Assembly: GCF_002117485.1 (NCBI RefSeq)
Contig: NZ_CP021033.1
Coordinates: 620,001 to 684,000, forward strand
Length of the DNA stretch: 64,000 bases
Direction of reading: 5' to 3'
Source: Rhizobium sp. NXC14
GTDB lineage: Bacteria > Pseudomonadota > Alphaproteobacteria > Rhizobiales > Rhizobiaceae
A program made the translations under genes and the position numbers. Of this stretch, positions 1 through 9,176 are shown in pieces (the first letter of the stretch is position 1; each line of letters starts with the position of its first letter). The notes beneath the pieces were generated by a model. It was given only the letters and a program-made list of their open reading frames with translations, was not told where the DNA came from and made no database searches.

Positions 1-603
1 GTCGTCGATCGCAGCGACATGGTGTTCCTGGCGATACGGCCGCAGGTCGCCGAGGAGGTCGTGCGGGAATTGTCGTTCAGGGCGGGACAGACGGTCGTCA
101 GTGTCGTCGCGGCGACAGAGCGCCATGCCCTCCTCGACTGGATCGGCGCCGACGTGCATCTCGTGCAGGCGATCCCCCTGCCTTTCGTCGCAACGCGCCA
201 GGGCGTCACCGCCATCTATCCGCCCGATGATACGGTCGCAGCGCTGTTCGACACGCTTGGGACGGCCGTCCAATGTCAGTCGAGGAAGGAATACGACCTT
301 CTCGCAGCCGCAAGCGCAACGATGTCTACCTATTTCGGAATCATGGAAACGGTCGGCGTCTGGCTGGAAACGAGCGGCCTCGAAAGAGCGAAAGCAAATG
401 CCTACATCGCCCCTCTCTTCGCGAGCCTGGCGCAAAAGGCAAGCGGCCCCGGCGCCGAGCCGTTCAGAACGCTGAGCCGCGAATTCGCAACCAGGGGCGG
501 GCTGAACGAGCAGGTTCTGACCGACTTCGAGAAAAAGGGCGGCATCGCGGCGCTGATCGAAGCGCTCGACGGCGTGCTCGCCCGCATCGAGGGCAGGAAC
601 TAA
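1..603 (+). CDS. pyrroline-5-carboxylate reductase-like protein (ProC family), 5' end outside window
   Basis: The frame is open from base 1, so the start and most of the NAD(P)-binding Rossmann fold lie upstream of the window. The visible part begins in the second half of that fold (SDMVFLAIRPQV, resembling the family's D-x-V-x-L-A-V-K-P-Q strand) and runs through the helical dimerisation domain to a TAA stop at 601-603. Family members reduce pyrroline-5-carboxylate to proline or act on related imino acids. This copy ends in a divergent C-terminal half (DFEKKGGIAALIEAL), so it may be a ProC paralogue rather than the housekeeping enzyme. It converges on the Xre regulator, with the two stop codons overlapping. 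Confidence 0.75.
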   Translation, partial: VVDRSDMVFLAIRPQVAEEVVRELSFRAGQTVVSVVAATERHALLDWIGADVHLVQAIPLPFVATRQGVTAIYPPDDTVAALFDTLGTAVQCQSRKEYDLLAAASATMSTYFGIMETVGVWLETSGLERAKANAYIAPLFASLAQKASGPGAEPFRTLSREFATRGGLNEQVLTDFEKKGGIAALIEALDGVLARIEGRN

Positions 604-1148
604 AAAGTAGGCGGAGTGCAGGCGCTGATAACCTCGCAGGCCACCGGCCCGATGCAGCGGAACCGGTGCGGGCGCCGGCTTTCAAAATAATAAGCGTCAC
701 CTGGCCCCAGCACGCGTCGTTCGTCGTCGACCGTGACCTCGAGCCTTCCCGAGAGCACGATCCCGCCCTCCTCTCCCTCGTGGACAAGAGGAATTTTTCC
801 GGTGTCGGCACCCGGCTGGTAGCACTCCTTAAGCATCTGCAGGCTGCGCCCGAACAGGGTTTCGCCAACCTGCTTGTAGGAAATGGCACCCTTGCCGATC
901 TCCACCAGCTCCTCAGCCGCGTAGAAAGCCTTTTTCGGACGTTCGGGTTCGAAGGCGAAGAATTCCGCCAGCCCGATCGGGATGCCGTCGAGAATTCGCT
1001 TCAGGGCTCCAACCGACGGATTGGAGGCGTTCGATTCGATCAGCGAGATCGTCGAGTTCGGCACACCGGTGCGTTTGGCAAGCTCGCGCTGGGAAAGCTT
1101 GTGGGCGATGCGAAGATGGCGAAGGCGGCTGCCGATATCGACTGACAT
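600..1148 (-). CDS. Xre-family regulator with C-terminal cupin domain
   Basis: This 182-residue protein has an N-terminal helix-turn-helix (residues about 8-62, containing SQRELAKRTGVPNSTISLIE) and a C-terminal cupin (about 105-180, with VHEGEEGGIVLSGRLEVTV and GDAYYF). That layout is typical of PuuR-like regulators that sense an amino acid or polyamine-derived ligand in the cupin barrel. The start at MSVDIG is preferred over an upstream in-frame ATG because the extra 43 residues resemble no domain. It is divergent from the omega-amino acid transaminase gene, its likely target. A 7-bp inverted repeat lies between them. The ligand is unknown. Confidence 0.82.
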   Translation of the reverse strand: MSVDIGSRLRHLRIAHKLSQRELAKRTGVPNSTISLIESNASNPSVGALKRILDGIPIGLAEFFAFEPERPKKAFYAAEELVEIGKGAISYKQVGETLFGRSLQMLKECYQPGADTGKIPLVHEGEEGGIVLSGRLEVTVDDERRVLGPGDAYYFESRRPHRFRCIGPVACEVISACTPPTF

Positions 1149-1172
1149 GATGGATCCGTTTGCGTTGTTCAG

Positions 1173-1206
1173 AATATCTAAAATGTGTCTGATGGGCCAA
1201 GATATT
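1173..1206. promoter_or_regulatory. inverted repeat AATATCT-N20-AGATATT between regulator and transaminase
   Basis: A perfect 7-bp inverted repeat with a 20-base spacer sits in the 139-base divergent intergenic region. The two half-sites are 27 bases apart centre to centre. It could be the operator of the Xre-cupin protein. This is inferred from position and symmetry only. Confidence 0.35.
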
Positions 1207-1287
1207 TCAACAACTTGCGCCGGCAAAGAAAAGGACTTGTTTGCAAAGGAGAAATCATCATTCTCGACCCATCCCAAGGAAGCCAGA

Positions 1288-2622
1288 ATGGATCAGATGA
1301 ACAAAACGAACGCGCCCGTACTCGAAAATTTCTGGATGCCATTCACGGCCAACCGGCAGTTCAAGGCCACGCCGCGCCTTTTGGCCGCCGCGGAGGGCAT
1401 GTACTACACCGACGTTGACGGAAACCGGGTTCTTGACGGCACGGCCGGGCTCTGGTGCTGCAATGCCGGCCACGGCCGCAAGAAGATCTCCCAGGCGGTC
1501 GAGCGCCAGCTTGCCACCCTCGATTATGCCCCGACCTTCCAGATGGGCCATCCGATCGCGTTCGATTTCGCCGCGAAGCTCGCCGCAATCGCGCCGGGCG
1601 GGGCTGACGCCAAGCTCGACCGTGTATTCTTCACCGGCTCCGGTTCGGAATCGGTGGATACAGCTCTGAAGATCGCTATCGCCTATCAGCGCGCGATCGG
1701 CCAGGGCACACGCACGCGCATCATCGGCCGCGAGAAGGGATATCACGGAGTCGGCTTCGGCGGCATTTCCGTCGGCGGCCTCGTCAACAACCGCCGCGTC
1801 TTCCCGCAAATCCCGGCCGACCATATGCGCCACACGCTCGACATCGAGCGTAATGCCTTTTCCAAGGGTCTTCCAGCCCATGGCGTGGAACTGGCCGACG
1901 ATCTCGAACGCCTGGTGCAGTTGCACGGCGCCGAAACCATCGCCGCCGTCATCGTCGAGCCGATGGCGGGATCGGCGGGCGTGGTGCTTCCGCCGAAAGG
2001 CTATTTGGAGAAGCTGCGCGCCACTGCCGACAAGCACGGCATCCTGCTGATCTTCGACGAGGTCATCACCGGCTTCGGCCGTCTCGGCACAGCTTTCGCG
2101 GTGGATTATTTCGGCGTCGTGCCTGACCTCGTCACCACCGCAAAGGGCCTGACCAACGGCGCCATCCCGATGGGCGCAGTCTTTGCCAGCCGTAAGGTTC
2201 ATGACGGACTCATGGTCGGACCGGACAATGCGATCGAACTCTTCCACGGCTATACCTATTCCGGCCATCCGGTCGCCTGCGCTGCGGGGCTCGCAACTCT
2301 CGAAATCTACGAGGAAGAAGGGCTGCTGACGCGCGCAGCCGAGCTTGCCGACCACTGGCAGGAAGCCGTTCACTCGTTAAAGGGCCTGCCTCACGTCGTC
2401 GACATCCGCAACCTCGGACTGGTCGGCGCAATCGAACTCGCTCCCCGTGACGGGGCACCGGGAACCCGTGCCTACGACGTCTTCGTCGATTGCTTCAAGA
2501 GGGGCCTGCTGATCCGTGTGACAGGCGACATCATCGCGCTTTCTCCGCCGCTCATCGTCGAGAAGGACCAGATCGACACGATTGTCTCGACGATCGGCGA
2601 TGCGCTGAAGCGCGCGGCATAA
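1288..2622 (+). CDS. omega-amino acid:pyruvate aminotransferase (class III, PLP)
   Basis: This 444-residue class III aminotransferase would transfer the amino group of an omega-amino acid such as beta-alanine to pyruvate, giving alanine. Visible family features are the N-terminal FWMPFTANRQFK, GTAGLWCCNAGHG, the phosphate-binding FFTGSGSESVDTALK, the cofactor-contacting LIFDEVITGFGR and the Schiff-base lysine Lys286 in TTAKGLTNGAIPMG. The start is the ATG with an AAGGA ribosome site seven bases upstream; in-frame sequence further upstream overlaps the divergent regulator and is not part of the protein. Product alanine would feed the dad genes 2.5 kb downstream. The exact amine substrate cannot be read from sequence. 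Confidence 0.9.
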   Translation: MDQMNKTNAPVLENFWMPFTANRQFKATPRLLAAAEGMYYTDVDGNRVLDGTAGLWCCNAGHGRKKISQAVERQLATLDYAPTFQMGHPIAFDFAAKLAAIAPGGADAKLDRVFFTGSGSESVDTALKIAIAYQRAIGQGTRTRIIGREKGYHGVGFGGISVGGLVNNRRVFPQIPADHMRHTLDIERNAFSKGLPAHGVELADDLERLVQLHGAETIAAVIVEPMAGSAGVVLPPKGYLEKLRATADKHGILLIFDEVITGFGRLGTAFAVDYFGVVPDLVTTAKGLTNGAIPMGAVFASRKVHDGLMVGPDNAIELFHGYTYSGHPVACAAGLATLEIYEEEGLLTRAAELADHWQEAVHSLKGLPHVVDIRNLGLVGAIELAPRDGAPGTRAYDVFVDCFKRGLLIRVTGDIIALSPPLIVEKDQIDTIVSTIGDALKRAA

Positions 2623-2649
2623 TCCCACCCGGCTCTGGGAGCTCTCGCA

Positions 2650-2700
2650 ATGATCGCCGACGGGCTCTTCGAACGGTTCCCCTTCGACAAGATCTACGGA
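2650..2700 (+). pseudogene. remnant of an M20-type amidohydrolase (hippurate hydrolase family)
   Basis: The first 17 codons (MIADGLFERFPFDKIYG) match the well-conserved M20D amidohydrolase segment around MIxDGLFERFPxDxxYG. In intact enzymes this lies mid-protein. No amidohydrolase sequence is recognisable before it, and the frame loses resemblance soon after and stops at 2770-2772. It is best read as a deletion scar between the transaminase and the AraC gene. Confidence 0.5.
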
Positions 2701-2768
2701 ATCCAGCAGATTTTCACATCGGGATCGTATGCCGGCGGCTCCGGCCAAGCTGAAATCCTTGAGCGAGG

Positions 2769-3788
2769 TTAGCGCTTCACGGTCTGTGACGGCAACAGGC
2801 CGAAACGCTTCCGGTAGTCGGCTGCAAATCGCCCGAGATGGGTGAACCCCCATCTCAGCGCGATTTCGGCGATGGCCTGGGTTCCGTCTGAGTCTAGCAG
2901 ATCGCGATGGGCGGCAGCCATCCTGATTTCATGCAGATAGGCGATCGGAGTGGTGTTCCTGAACTGACGGAAGCCCTGCTGCAAAGTTCGAACGCTTACC
3001 TTGGCCGCCATGGCGATTTCGCTGAGCGAGATCGGTTCCGCGATATGTTCCTGCATGAAATCCATGGCCCATTTTACATGACGCGGGGCCGGGAGAGGCG
3101 CGGAGCGCGCCAGTTCCTCCGAATAGTGATGGGGACATGTCTCCAGAAGCAGGTACACCGCTGCATCGCAGAGCGATTTGACTGCAAGAGGTGAGCGTTG
3201 CAGCACGCCGTTGCCACTGAGGCCGCTGTGGAGGTTCGAGACGAGTTGCTGCAGGAGAAACCCCGGACCGGCCGTCAGATCGATGTCGGTGCGGAAGCCG
3301 ACATCGCCGCTGATCGTCCGCTCGCACATATGGGTGAGCTGCGCAGCGATCTTGGCGCGGTCGATGAAAAGGCAGAAATGACGGCGGGGGCCGACGATCC
3401 TCGTTCCCCTGACGGCGCCCTGTTCCAGGATTACGCCACGACCCGGTAGCGAATATATCGGCTCCCGCTTGCCGCCGAACAACATCATCCCCTGTGTCGG
3501 CAGGAACATAGACAGTTTATCGGCGACCCCGTCTCGCCTGCTGGAAATCGAACCTTCGTAAGAGCAATCGGCGACGCTTACATCTTCCATCGAGATGAAA
3601 TTGCAGCGATATCCAATGGGCGTCGTGCCTTCCGCCGAAACGCTTATCTTGGATGTCGGCGTTGACAATGCTTCTGCGAGCTGATCCGCGTCCGTTCCGT
3701 TCTGCACCGTTGCTCGAAAAGACACATTCGCTACTCCCGACGGTTGGACCAGGTTGCCAGGGGCATGCCAATCGGAGCTAGCGGACAT
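2769..3788 (-). CDS. AraC-family transcriptional regulator
   Basis: This 339-residue protein has a C-terminal AraC/XylS DNA-binding domain in the last 100 residues: first helix-turn-helix ISLSEIAMAAKVSVRTLQQGFRQ, second IAEIALRWGFTHLGRFAADYRKRFG. The long N-terminal half resembles the AraC-binding-like domain of regulators controlling aromatic-acid or amino-acid catabolism. It stands alone between the amidohydrolase scar and dadA, so its target is not obvious; the lost amidohydrolase pathway is one possibility. Confidence 0.82.
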   Translation of the reverse strand: MSASSDWHAPGNLVQPSGVANVSFRATVQNGTDADQLAEALSTPTSKISVSAEGTTPIGYRCNFISMEDVSVADCSYEGSISSRRDGVADKLSMFLPTQGMMLFGGKREPIYSLPGRGVILEQGAVRGTRIVGPRRHFCLFIDRAKIAAQLTHMCERTISGDVGFRTDIDLTAGPGFLLQQLVSNLHSGLSGNGVLQRSPLAVKSLCDAAVYLLLETCPHHYSEELARSAPLPAPRHVKWAMDFMQEHIAEPISLSEIAMAAKVSVRTLQQGFRQFRNTTPIAYLHEIRMAAAHRDLLDSDGTQAIAEIALRWGFTHLGRFAADYRKRFGLLPSQTVKR

Positions 3789-3862
3789 TCGTGACCTCGC
3801 AAAAAGATGACCGCAAGTGACAAGCGTATCATCTCATTCATTCCTCCTGCCGTCTATGCGCG

Positions 3863-5131
3863 TCAGCCGTATCGGCTAACGGCAAGATCCCTCGCATCGA
3901 TATCAGGCGTGGCGCCGCCGACGAGGTCGCTGATCAGCCGCGCCGAACCCGTGCTCATGGTCCAGCCGAGCGTGCCGTGACCTGTATTGAGGAACAGGCC
4001 TGCGATCTTGGTCGGGCCGATGACCGGCGTGCCGTCCGGCGTCATCGGGCGCAGGCCGGACCAGAAGGAAGCCCTGGAAACATCGCCGCCGGGGAAAAGA
4101 TCGGTGACGGAATGTTCGAGCGTGCTGCGGCGGGCGAGACCGAGATCGTTGGTATAGCCTGATATTTCGGCCATGCCGCCGACGCGGATGCGGTCGCCGA
4201 GCCGGGTGATCGCGATCTTGTAGGTTTCGTCCATGACGGTCGATTCCGGCGCGCGCGCGGCATCGGTAATCGGGATGGTCAGCGAATAGCCCTTGACCGG
4301 ATAGACCGGCAGGCGAATGCCGAGCGGCTTCAGCAGCAGCGGCGAATAGCTGCCGAGCGCGACCACGACGGCATCCGCGCTCAACCGCTCGCGCCCGCGA
4401 TCAAGATCGCGATCGGTGACGATCCCGCGTACGCGGCCGGCCTCGACGTCGAGAGCCTTGATCGTCGTCCCATAGGCGAAACGGACGCCGAGCGCCTCGG
4501 CTCTGTCGGCGAGCGCATTGGTGAACTTGAAGCAATCGCCGGTTTCGTCCTTCGGCGTCAGCAGCCCGCCGACGATCTTGTCGCGCACGTGCTTCAGCGC
4601 CGGTTCGACGCGAATGCAGCCATCCCGGTCCAAGACCTCGTAGGGAATGCCGTCGGCGGCGAGCGCCTTGACGTCCTTCGCCGAGGCATCGAGCTGCTGC
4701 TGCGTGCGGAACAGCTGCAGAGTTCCCTGCATGCGTTCGTCATAGGTGATACCGGTTTCGGCGCGAAGTTCGGCGAGCGCGATACGGCTGTAATCGGCAA
4801 GACGCAGCATGCGGCTCTTGTTGATCGCGTAGCGCTCGGAGGTGCAGTTCGACAGCATCCTCGCCATCCAGGAGAGCATGGCCATGTCCAATTTCGGGCG
4901 CAGGATGAGCGGCGCATGCTTCATGAACAGCCATTTCATGGCCTTCATTGGAATGCCGGGTGCCGCCCATGGGGAGCAATAGCCGAATGAGACTTCGCCG
5001 GCATTGGCAAAGCTCGTCTCCAGCGCTGGCCCCGATTGCCGATCGACGACGGTAACCTCGTGGCCTGCCTTGGCCAATTGATAGGCGGATGTGACACCGA
5101 CGATGCCGGCGCCCAGAACGATGACTTTCAT
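3863..5131 (-). CDS. dadA: D-amino acid dehydrogenase small subunit
   Basis: This 422-residue FAD enzyme oxidises D-alanine and other D-amino acids to 2-oxo acids at the inner membrane, passing electrons to the respiratory chain. It opens with the dinucleotide-binding motif [22 protein letters not shown] and carries DadA signatures such as [16 protein letters not shown] and, near the end, [19 protein letters not shown] and [13 protein letters not shown]. It starts 30 bases after the dadX stop, indicating a dadX-dadA operon. Racemisation of L-alanine by DadX followed by DadA yields pyruvate. The divergent Lrp-type gene is the expected activator. Confidence 0.93.
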   Translation of the reverse strand: MKVIVLGAGIVGVTSAYQLAKAGHEVTVVDRQSGPALETSFANAGEVSFGYCSPWAAPGIPMKAMKWLFMKHAPLILRPKLDMAMLSWMARMLSNCTSERYAINKSRMLRLADYSRIALAELRAETGITYDERMQGTLQLFRTQQQLDASAKDVKALAADGIPYEVLDRDGCIRVEPALKHVRDKIVGGLLTPKDETGDCFKFTNALADRAEALGVRFAYGTTIKALDVEAGRVRGIVTDRDLDRGRERLSADAVVVALGSYSPLLLKPLGIRLPVYPVKGYSLTIPITDAARAPESTVMDETYKIAITRLGDRIRVGGMAEISGYTNDLGLARRSTLEHSVTDLFPGGDVSRASFWSGLRPMTPDGTPVIGPTKIAGLFLNTGHGTLGWTMSTGSARLISDLVGGATPDIDARDLAVSRYG

Positions 5132-5161
5132 GATGTCCCCAAGGATGGAGCCAGCCGGCTC

Positions 5162-6295
5162 TCAGCGATATTGCCTGTGATACCGATCGCCGAGACCGGT
5201 CAGGATTTCATAAGATATGGTGTCGGCATCCCGCGCAATATCCTCGAGCGTCTGATGTGGACCGAGCACCTCGACAAGGCTGCCGAGCGTCAGCGCGCCT
5301 TCGGGCAGCGCCGACATATCGACCGTGATGCTGTCCATCGAAACGCGGCCGACGATCGGCAGCCGGGTGCCCTGGTAATAGACGGCTCCGCGGTCGCTCA
5401 GGCAGCGCGGCAGGCCGTCGGCATAGCCGGCGGCAATGGTGGCGAGACGCATTTCCCGTTGCGCGACATGCGCGCCACCATAACCAACCTTGGTGCCCGG
5501 TGATACGGTCCGCGTCTGCACGACGGCAACATCGAGACTGACGACCGGCTCCATCGGGTTCGCCGGGCCGGCGCTCGGAGCGCCGCCGTAAAGCGCGATG
5601 CCCGGCCGGGCGAGCACGCCATGATAGGCTTTGCCAAGGAAAACCCCGCCGGAATTGGCGAAGGAGATGTCGAAGCCTGGAAATTCGTCGGCGATGCAGG
5701 ACATTTCTGCCAGCTGGTCGCTATTCTGCTGACCCTCGGCCTCATCTGCCGAAGCCAGGTGGCTCATGATGAACAGGACTTCGATGTTGGTGCCGTTGCG
5801 AAGGGCTGTCGCCAGTTCCGCCCTTTCCTCCGGGGGAAAGCCCAGCCGCGACATGCCGGTGTCGAATTGCAGGACGGCAGGCAGGCAGCGCTTCAGCGCG
5901 CGCGCCGCCGCGGACCATTGCTGCCACTGGGCGAGCGAATTGAGGACCGGTACAATGTCCAGTTCTGCGCAGGCAATCTCATTGCCCGGCTGCAGGCCGT
6001 TCAGCACGAAAATCTGGGCGTCCTGCGCGAGCGCCGGCCGCAGCCGCGCCGCCTCGACGAATTGAGCAACGAAGAAGTGCCGGCAACCTTGGGCGTAGAG
6101 GGTTTTCGCCACCCGCTCCGCGCCGAGGCCATAGGCATCGGCCTTTACAACGGCGCCTGCGCGCACGGGGACCAGCATCGACAGGAGCTTCCGATAATTG
6201 CGGCCCAGTGCCGCAAGATCGATCGTCAGAAAGCCCGTGGCTCCCTGCGTGATCGTGGCAGTACGTGCATGGGAGACCAAAATAGCGCTGTCCAT
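5162..6295 (-). CDS. dadX: catabolic alanine racemase
   Basis: This 377-residue PLP racemase interconverts L- and D-alanine. The PLP lysine is Lys51 in AVVKADAYGLGAERV; the second catalytic residue is the tyrosine in KVGYGGAHVAQ, and RVSMDSITVDM is the conserved C-terminal segment. The start ATG (MDSAILVS) has GAGGGTG just upstream; a longer in-frame ATG would overlap the lrp-type gene. Linkage to dadA and an Lrp-family gene marks it as the catabolic, alanine-inducible racemase rather than the cell-wall one. Confidence 0.92.
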   Translation of the reverse strand: MDSAILVSHARTATITQGATGFLTIDLAALGRNYRKLLSMLVPVRAGAVVKADAYGLGAERVAKTLYAQGCRHFFVAQFVEAARLRPALAQDAQIFVLNGLQPGNEIACAELDIVPVLNSLAQWQQWSAAARALKRCLPAVLQFDTGMSRLGFPPEERAELATALRNGTNIEVLFIMSHLASADEAEGQQNSDQLAEMSCIADEFPGFDISFANSGGVFLGKAYHGVLARPGIALYGGAPSAGPANPMEPVVSLDVAVVQTRTVSPGTKVGYGGAHVAQREMRLATIAAGYADGLPRCLSDRGAVYYQGTRLPIVGRVSMDSITVDMSALPEGALTLGSLVEVLGPHQTLEDIARDADTISYEILTGLGDRYHRQYR

Positions 6296-6419
6296 GTTCA
6301 CCCTCTTGTTTCCATGGAGTGTATGAAAGAATAAGCGATATTGCCGGTCATTTCGTCTTATGATATTGCACGGCTTGCATTTTGTGCGCATAATCTACGA
6401 AAATTTGGAACAATCGATC

Positions 6420-6884
6420 ATGCCTGCCCTCGACACGACAGATCGCAACATCCTGAGGCTGCTGCGCCTTGACGCCAGGATGAGCAATGCCAAGCTTGCT
6501 GCCGAAATCGGCCTTTCGCCATCGGCCTGCCTCAGACGTATCAAGATCATGGAAAAGACGGGCGTGATCCGCGGCTACACGGCGCTTCTCGATACGAGCA
6601 ACGCGGATGCGATGATTGCCGTTATCATCAACATCACCCTCGAACGGCAGACGGAGGATTATCTCGACCGTTTCGAGGCGGCCGTCCGCCGTCATCCGGA
6701 AATCCGCGAATGTTTCCTGATGACGGGTGGATCCGACTATCTGCTGCGCGTGGAAGTCGCCAATGCCGGCGAATTCGAACGGATCCACAAGGAAATATTA
6801 TCGGCCTTGCCAGGCGTCCTCAGGATTCACTCCAGCTTCTCGATACGCAACGTCCTGGCGACGCGCACCAAAAGTAAGCGATGA
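6420..6884 (+). CDS. dadR: Lrp/AsnC-family regulator of alanine catabolism
   Basis: This 154-residue protein has an N-terminal winged helix (LDTTDRNILRLLRLDARMSNAKLAAEIGLSPSACLRRI) followed by an AsnC ligand-binding domain (CFLMTGGSDYLLRVEV). It is transcribed divergently from dadXA across about 125 bases. In rhizobia and pseudomonads DadR is the alanine-responsive activator of dad genes, so the symbol is given by synteny. An upstream in-frame ATG at 6360 is unlikely because the extra 20 residues match nothing and would take up the promoter region. AT-rich tracts in the intergenic region suit Lrp-type binding, but no exact operator is claimed. Confidence 0.88.
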   Translation: MPALDTTDRNILRLLRLDARMSNAKLAAEIGLSPSACLRRIKIMEKTGVIRGYTALLDTSNADAMIAVIINITLERQTEDYLDRFEAAVRRHPEIRECFLMTGGSDYLLRVEVANAGEFERIHKEILSALPGVLRIHSSFSIRNVLATRTKSKR

Positions 6885-7030
6885 GCAGGCGTCGGCCTGA
6901 ATCGCTCTCCAGTCTTGCAGCCCGCGTCTCCAGACGCGTAGACGACACTGATCCTCGAATTGCTTCCCAGAAGCAGTTGCGTTGTCGGGCCGATCACTCC
7001 AACGGAGTCACTGATCACTTCGAGGCTCTG

Positions 7031-8794
7031 TCAGGCTAACCGGATAGAGTTGGCTTGCCCGAACTCCAATGCTTCCTGCGCCAATCGCCCTGCCAGTTCG
7101 GCAAACGACTGCGGGCGTCCAAAAGCATAACCCTGGAGAGTGTGGACGCCAAGATCGGCGAGCACTTTGGCATGCTCGAAGGTTTCCACGCCTTCCGCAA
7201 TCACCTCCATGTCAAGCGCGCGCGCTATGTCGACCAGCGAACTGACAAGCCGGCGGCTGGGAACGGATTGCAGGATCGGCATCACAAGCTGGCGATCGAT
7301 CTTGACGCGGTCCGGTCTGAGCTCGAGCAGGCCCAGCAAGGAGGCATGCCCCGATCCGAGATCGTCGATCTCGATGTCGATACCGAAGGACTTGATGGCC
7401 TGGATGTTCTGGCGCACCCGATCGCTCAGGCTGTCCAGGAATATCGTCTCTATCAGCTCGAAGCTCAATCGGCCGGGCGGGATGTCATAGCCGCCGAGTT
7501 TCGTTGTCAATTCAGGATCATCGAGACGCTCGGCGGAGAGGTTGATCGACAGCCGAACGCGCTCGAGCAGCGAGGCCGAGGATTTCATATCCAATAGGAC
7601 GGCCCTCAGGATGACATCGTCAAGCTCTGCGACCAATCCGTTCGACGAGGCGAGAGGCAGGAAATGCGCCGGAGCGAGAATTCCTCTCGTCGGATGGTGC
7701 CATCTCGCCAGAGCTTCGATGCCGTTTACCCGGAAAGACCTGGCGTCGACCTGCGCCTGGTAAAATGGACGGATCTGGCCGAGCGCCAATCCGGATCGCA
7801 GATCCTGGACGAGCTGCCTTTCGTTCGCCAGCCTCGAAGCCATCTCGTCGGTAAAAATCTCGGCGCGATTCCGGCCATTCCGTTTGGCGTGGTACAAAGC
7901 CAGGTCCGACTGGGAGAGCAGCTTGGCAAAGTCTCCGCTCATGGCGCTGGCAACGCCAATGGAACACTGCACGCTGAGTGCCTGGTCGACACCAGGAAGC
8001 GGGCTTTCCAGGCGTCGCTGAATATGATCGAGCACCGCCCTCGTTCTGTCGGGCTCGTCTTCAGTGACGATGACTGCGAACTCATCGCCGCCGAGGCGCG
8101 CTGCGACGTCATCTGCGGAAATGGCCTGCAGAAGAATCTCGCTGACATGACACAGAACGAGGTCGCCGACCGCATGCCCGAAGCGATCATTGATCTCCTT
8201 GAAATGGTCCACGTCAATATGGAGAAGCGCAACCTTGACGCCCTCCTGCCTGGCAAGCTCGGATAGGGCGAAATCGAAACTACGCCGGTTCAAGAGACCG
8301 GTGAGGTGATCGTGATCGGCCGCGAACCGAGCTTCCGCGCGGCTCCTCTCCAGTTCCTTGTTGAGCAGGACGTCGTCGGTCACATCCCATTCGGCGCCGA
8401 CAAAGCAGGGGTCGCCGGCCACATCGACGAAATAGCGAGCGCGCGAACGCAGATAGCGGATCGCTCCGTCTGGTCGAACAATGCGAAATTCCGATGCGTA
8501 ATCCGATCTGGTTTCGATCGCCCGCAGAAATATTTCATTGGTCGCCGCCAGATCATCGGGGTGGACGCTGTCCAGCCAGATAACATCAAGCGGCGCTTTC
8601 GGAACGCCATAGATCAGCTTGAGCTGCTCGTCCCATCGCGTCTGATTTTTTGCGATATTGTGCTGCCAGATGCCAATCCTGGATGCCTCAAGCGCCAAGC
8701 CAAGCTGGCGAAGCAGATTTTCAAGTTCGACATTCGTTCTGGATCGTTTGCTGCTCAAGGCAATCTCGCTGTTACGTTCGCCCGAGTGTCGCAT
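7031..8794 (-). CDS. PAS-GGDEF-EAL cyclic-di-GMP signalling protein
   Basis: This 587-residue protein has a PAS/PAC sensor (about residues 30-155, ending with a FVGAEWDVTDD PAC motif), a GGDEF diguanylate cyclase domain (HLTGLLNRRSF... ARLGGDEFAVIV) and a C-terminal EAL phosphodiesterase domain. The GGDEF signature is intact. The EAL domain has EALARWHHP, the metal-site motif DDLGSGHASL and AEGVET, so both activities could be real. No membrane segment is seen; it is probably cytoplasmic and senses through PAS. It stands alone, with no obvious operon partner. Confidence 0.92.
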   Translation of the reverse strand: MRHSGERNSEIALSSKRSRTNVELENLLRQLGLALEASRIGIWQHNIAKNQTRWDEQLKLIYGVPKAPLDVIWLDSVHPDDLAATNEIFLRAIETRSDYASEFRIVRPDGAIRYLRSRARYFVDVAGDPCFVGAEWDVTDDVLLNKELERSRAEARFAADHDHLTGLLNRRSFDFALSELARQEGVKVALLHIDVDHFKEINDRFGHAVGDLVLCHVSEILLQAISADDVAARLGGDEFAVIVTEDEPDRTRAVLDHIQRRLESPLPGVDQALSVQCSIGVASAMSGDFAKLLSQSDLALYHAKRNGRNRAEIFTDEMASRLANERQLVQDLRSGLALGQIRPFYQAQVDARSFRVNGIEALARWHHPTRGILAPAHFLPLASSNGLVAELDDVILRAVLLDMKSSASLLERVRLSINLSAERLDDPELTTKLGGYDIPPGRLSFELIETIFLDSLSDRVRQNIQAIKSFGIDIEIDDLGSGHASLLGLLELRPDRVKIDRQLVMPILQSVPSRRLVSSLVDIARALDMEVIAEGVETFEHAKVLADLGVHTLQGYAFGRPQSFAELAGRLAQEALEFGQANSIRLA

Positions 8795-9022
8795 TGAATA
8801 TCTTAAAGAGTGCTAATCGAACGAAGGCCAAAGACCCTGTTGGCCAATCAGTCAGCCCATAAGCGGCCAGTGCGATGCACAAATATAACGCTCTTGCGAA
8901 TGCCACCGCCCTGGCATCAGCACAAATACTAATCACATATTCAGGCTGCCCATGAAATAAGCAGGCTGGAACTGATTTATTTTTCCCTTTCAGCTCATGA
9001 AGTTACTGGCGTCCCTTTGGAC
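8795..9022. other. intergenic stretch upstream of the nitrate operon promoter
   Basis: These 228 bases separate the start of the cyclic-di-GMP gene from the sigma-54 promoter. I see no gene. NtrC sites would be expected here if the operon is nitrogen-controlled, but I did not find a convincing TGCACC-N5-GGTGCA palindrome by eye. Confidence 0.5.
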
Positions 9023-9039
9023 TTGGCACACCGATTGCA
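9023..9039 (+). promoter_or_regulatory. sigma-54 (RpoN) promoter of the nitrate ABC operon
   Basis: TTGGCACACCGATTGCA matches the sigma-54 consensus TGGCAC-N5-TTGCA, with the invariant GG (9025-9026) and GC (9037-9038) exactly 10 bases apart. Transcription should start near 9050. It fits NtrC-dependent expression of a nitrate uptake operon under nitrogen limitation. Confidence 0.82.
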
Positions 9040-9049
9040 GGCCTTCAAT

Positions 9050-9176
9050 GTGCATCGGTCAACGGCGACCGCTGCAGATGGGCGCGACATAAGCGCTTAC
9101 GTTAGACATCGACGTCGCAAGGATTGCCCTCCGGGATGCACTCATCCCGTGGACGCATTCCGGCGGCGTTTTTTTG
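9050..9176 (+). promoter_or_regulatory. putative ANTAR-type antitermination leader of the nitrate operon
   Basis: Right after the predicted start is a hairpin, CGGTC-AACGGC-GACCG (9056-9071), extended by GCA/TGC outside one mismatch. Its six-base loop has A at position 1 and G at position 4, the ANTAR-target signature. A second, weaker hairpin, GAC-ATCGAC-GTC (9105-9116), also has a six-base A1/G4 loop. Its 3' strand overlaps bases 9113-9118 that can instead pair with 9163-9168 just before seven Ts. Such mutually exclusive antiterminator and terminator forms are known for NasR/NasT-controlled nitrate operons. The NasT-like protein is not encoded in this window. Confidence 0.6.
9113..9175 (+). 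terminator. intrinsic terminator inside the nitrate-operon leader
   Basis: CGTCGC (9113-9118) can pair with GCGGCG (9163-9168), with an additional GGAT/ATTC stretch and a perfect apical hairpin CGGGATG-CACT-CATCCCG (9132-9149), followed at once by TTTTTTT (9169-9175). Placed before the first gene it would terminate transcription unless an antiterminator frees it. An alternative nearby pairing is GGACGCA (9151-9157) with TGCGTCC (9175-9181). Confidence 0.55.

Noticed and set aside
1258..2373. 371-codon minus-strand frame opposite the transaminase
   Set aside because: Shadow of the transaminase; no domain, no ribosome site and no operon logic.
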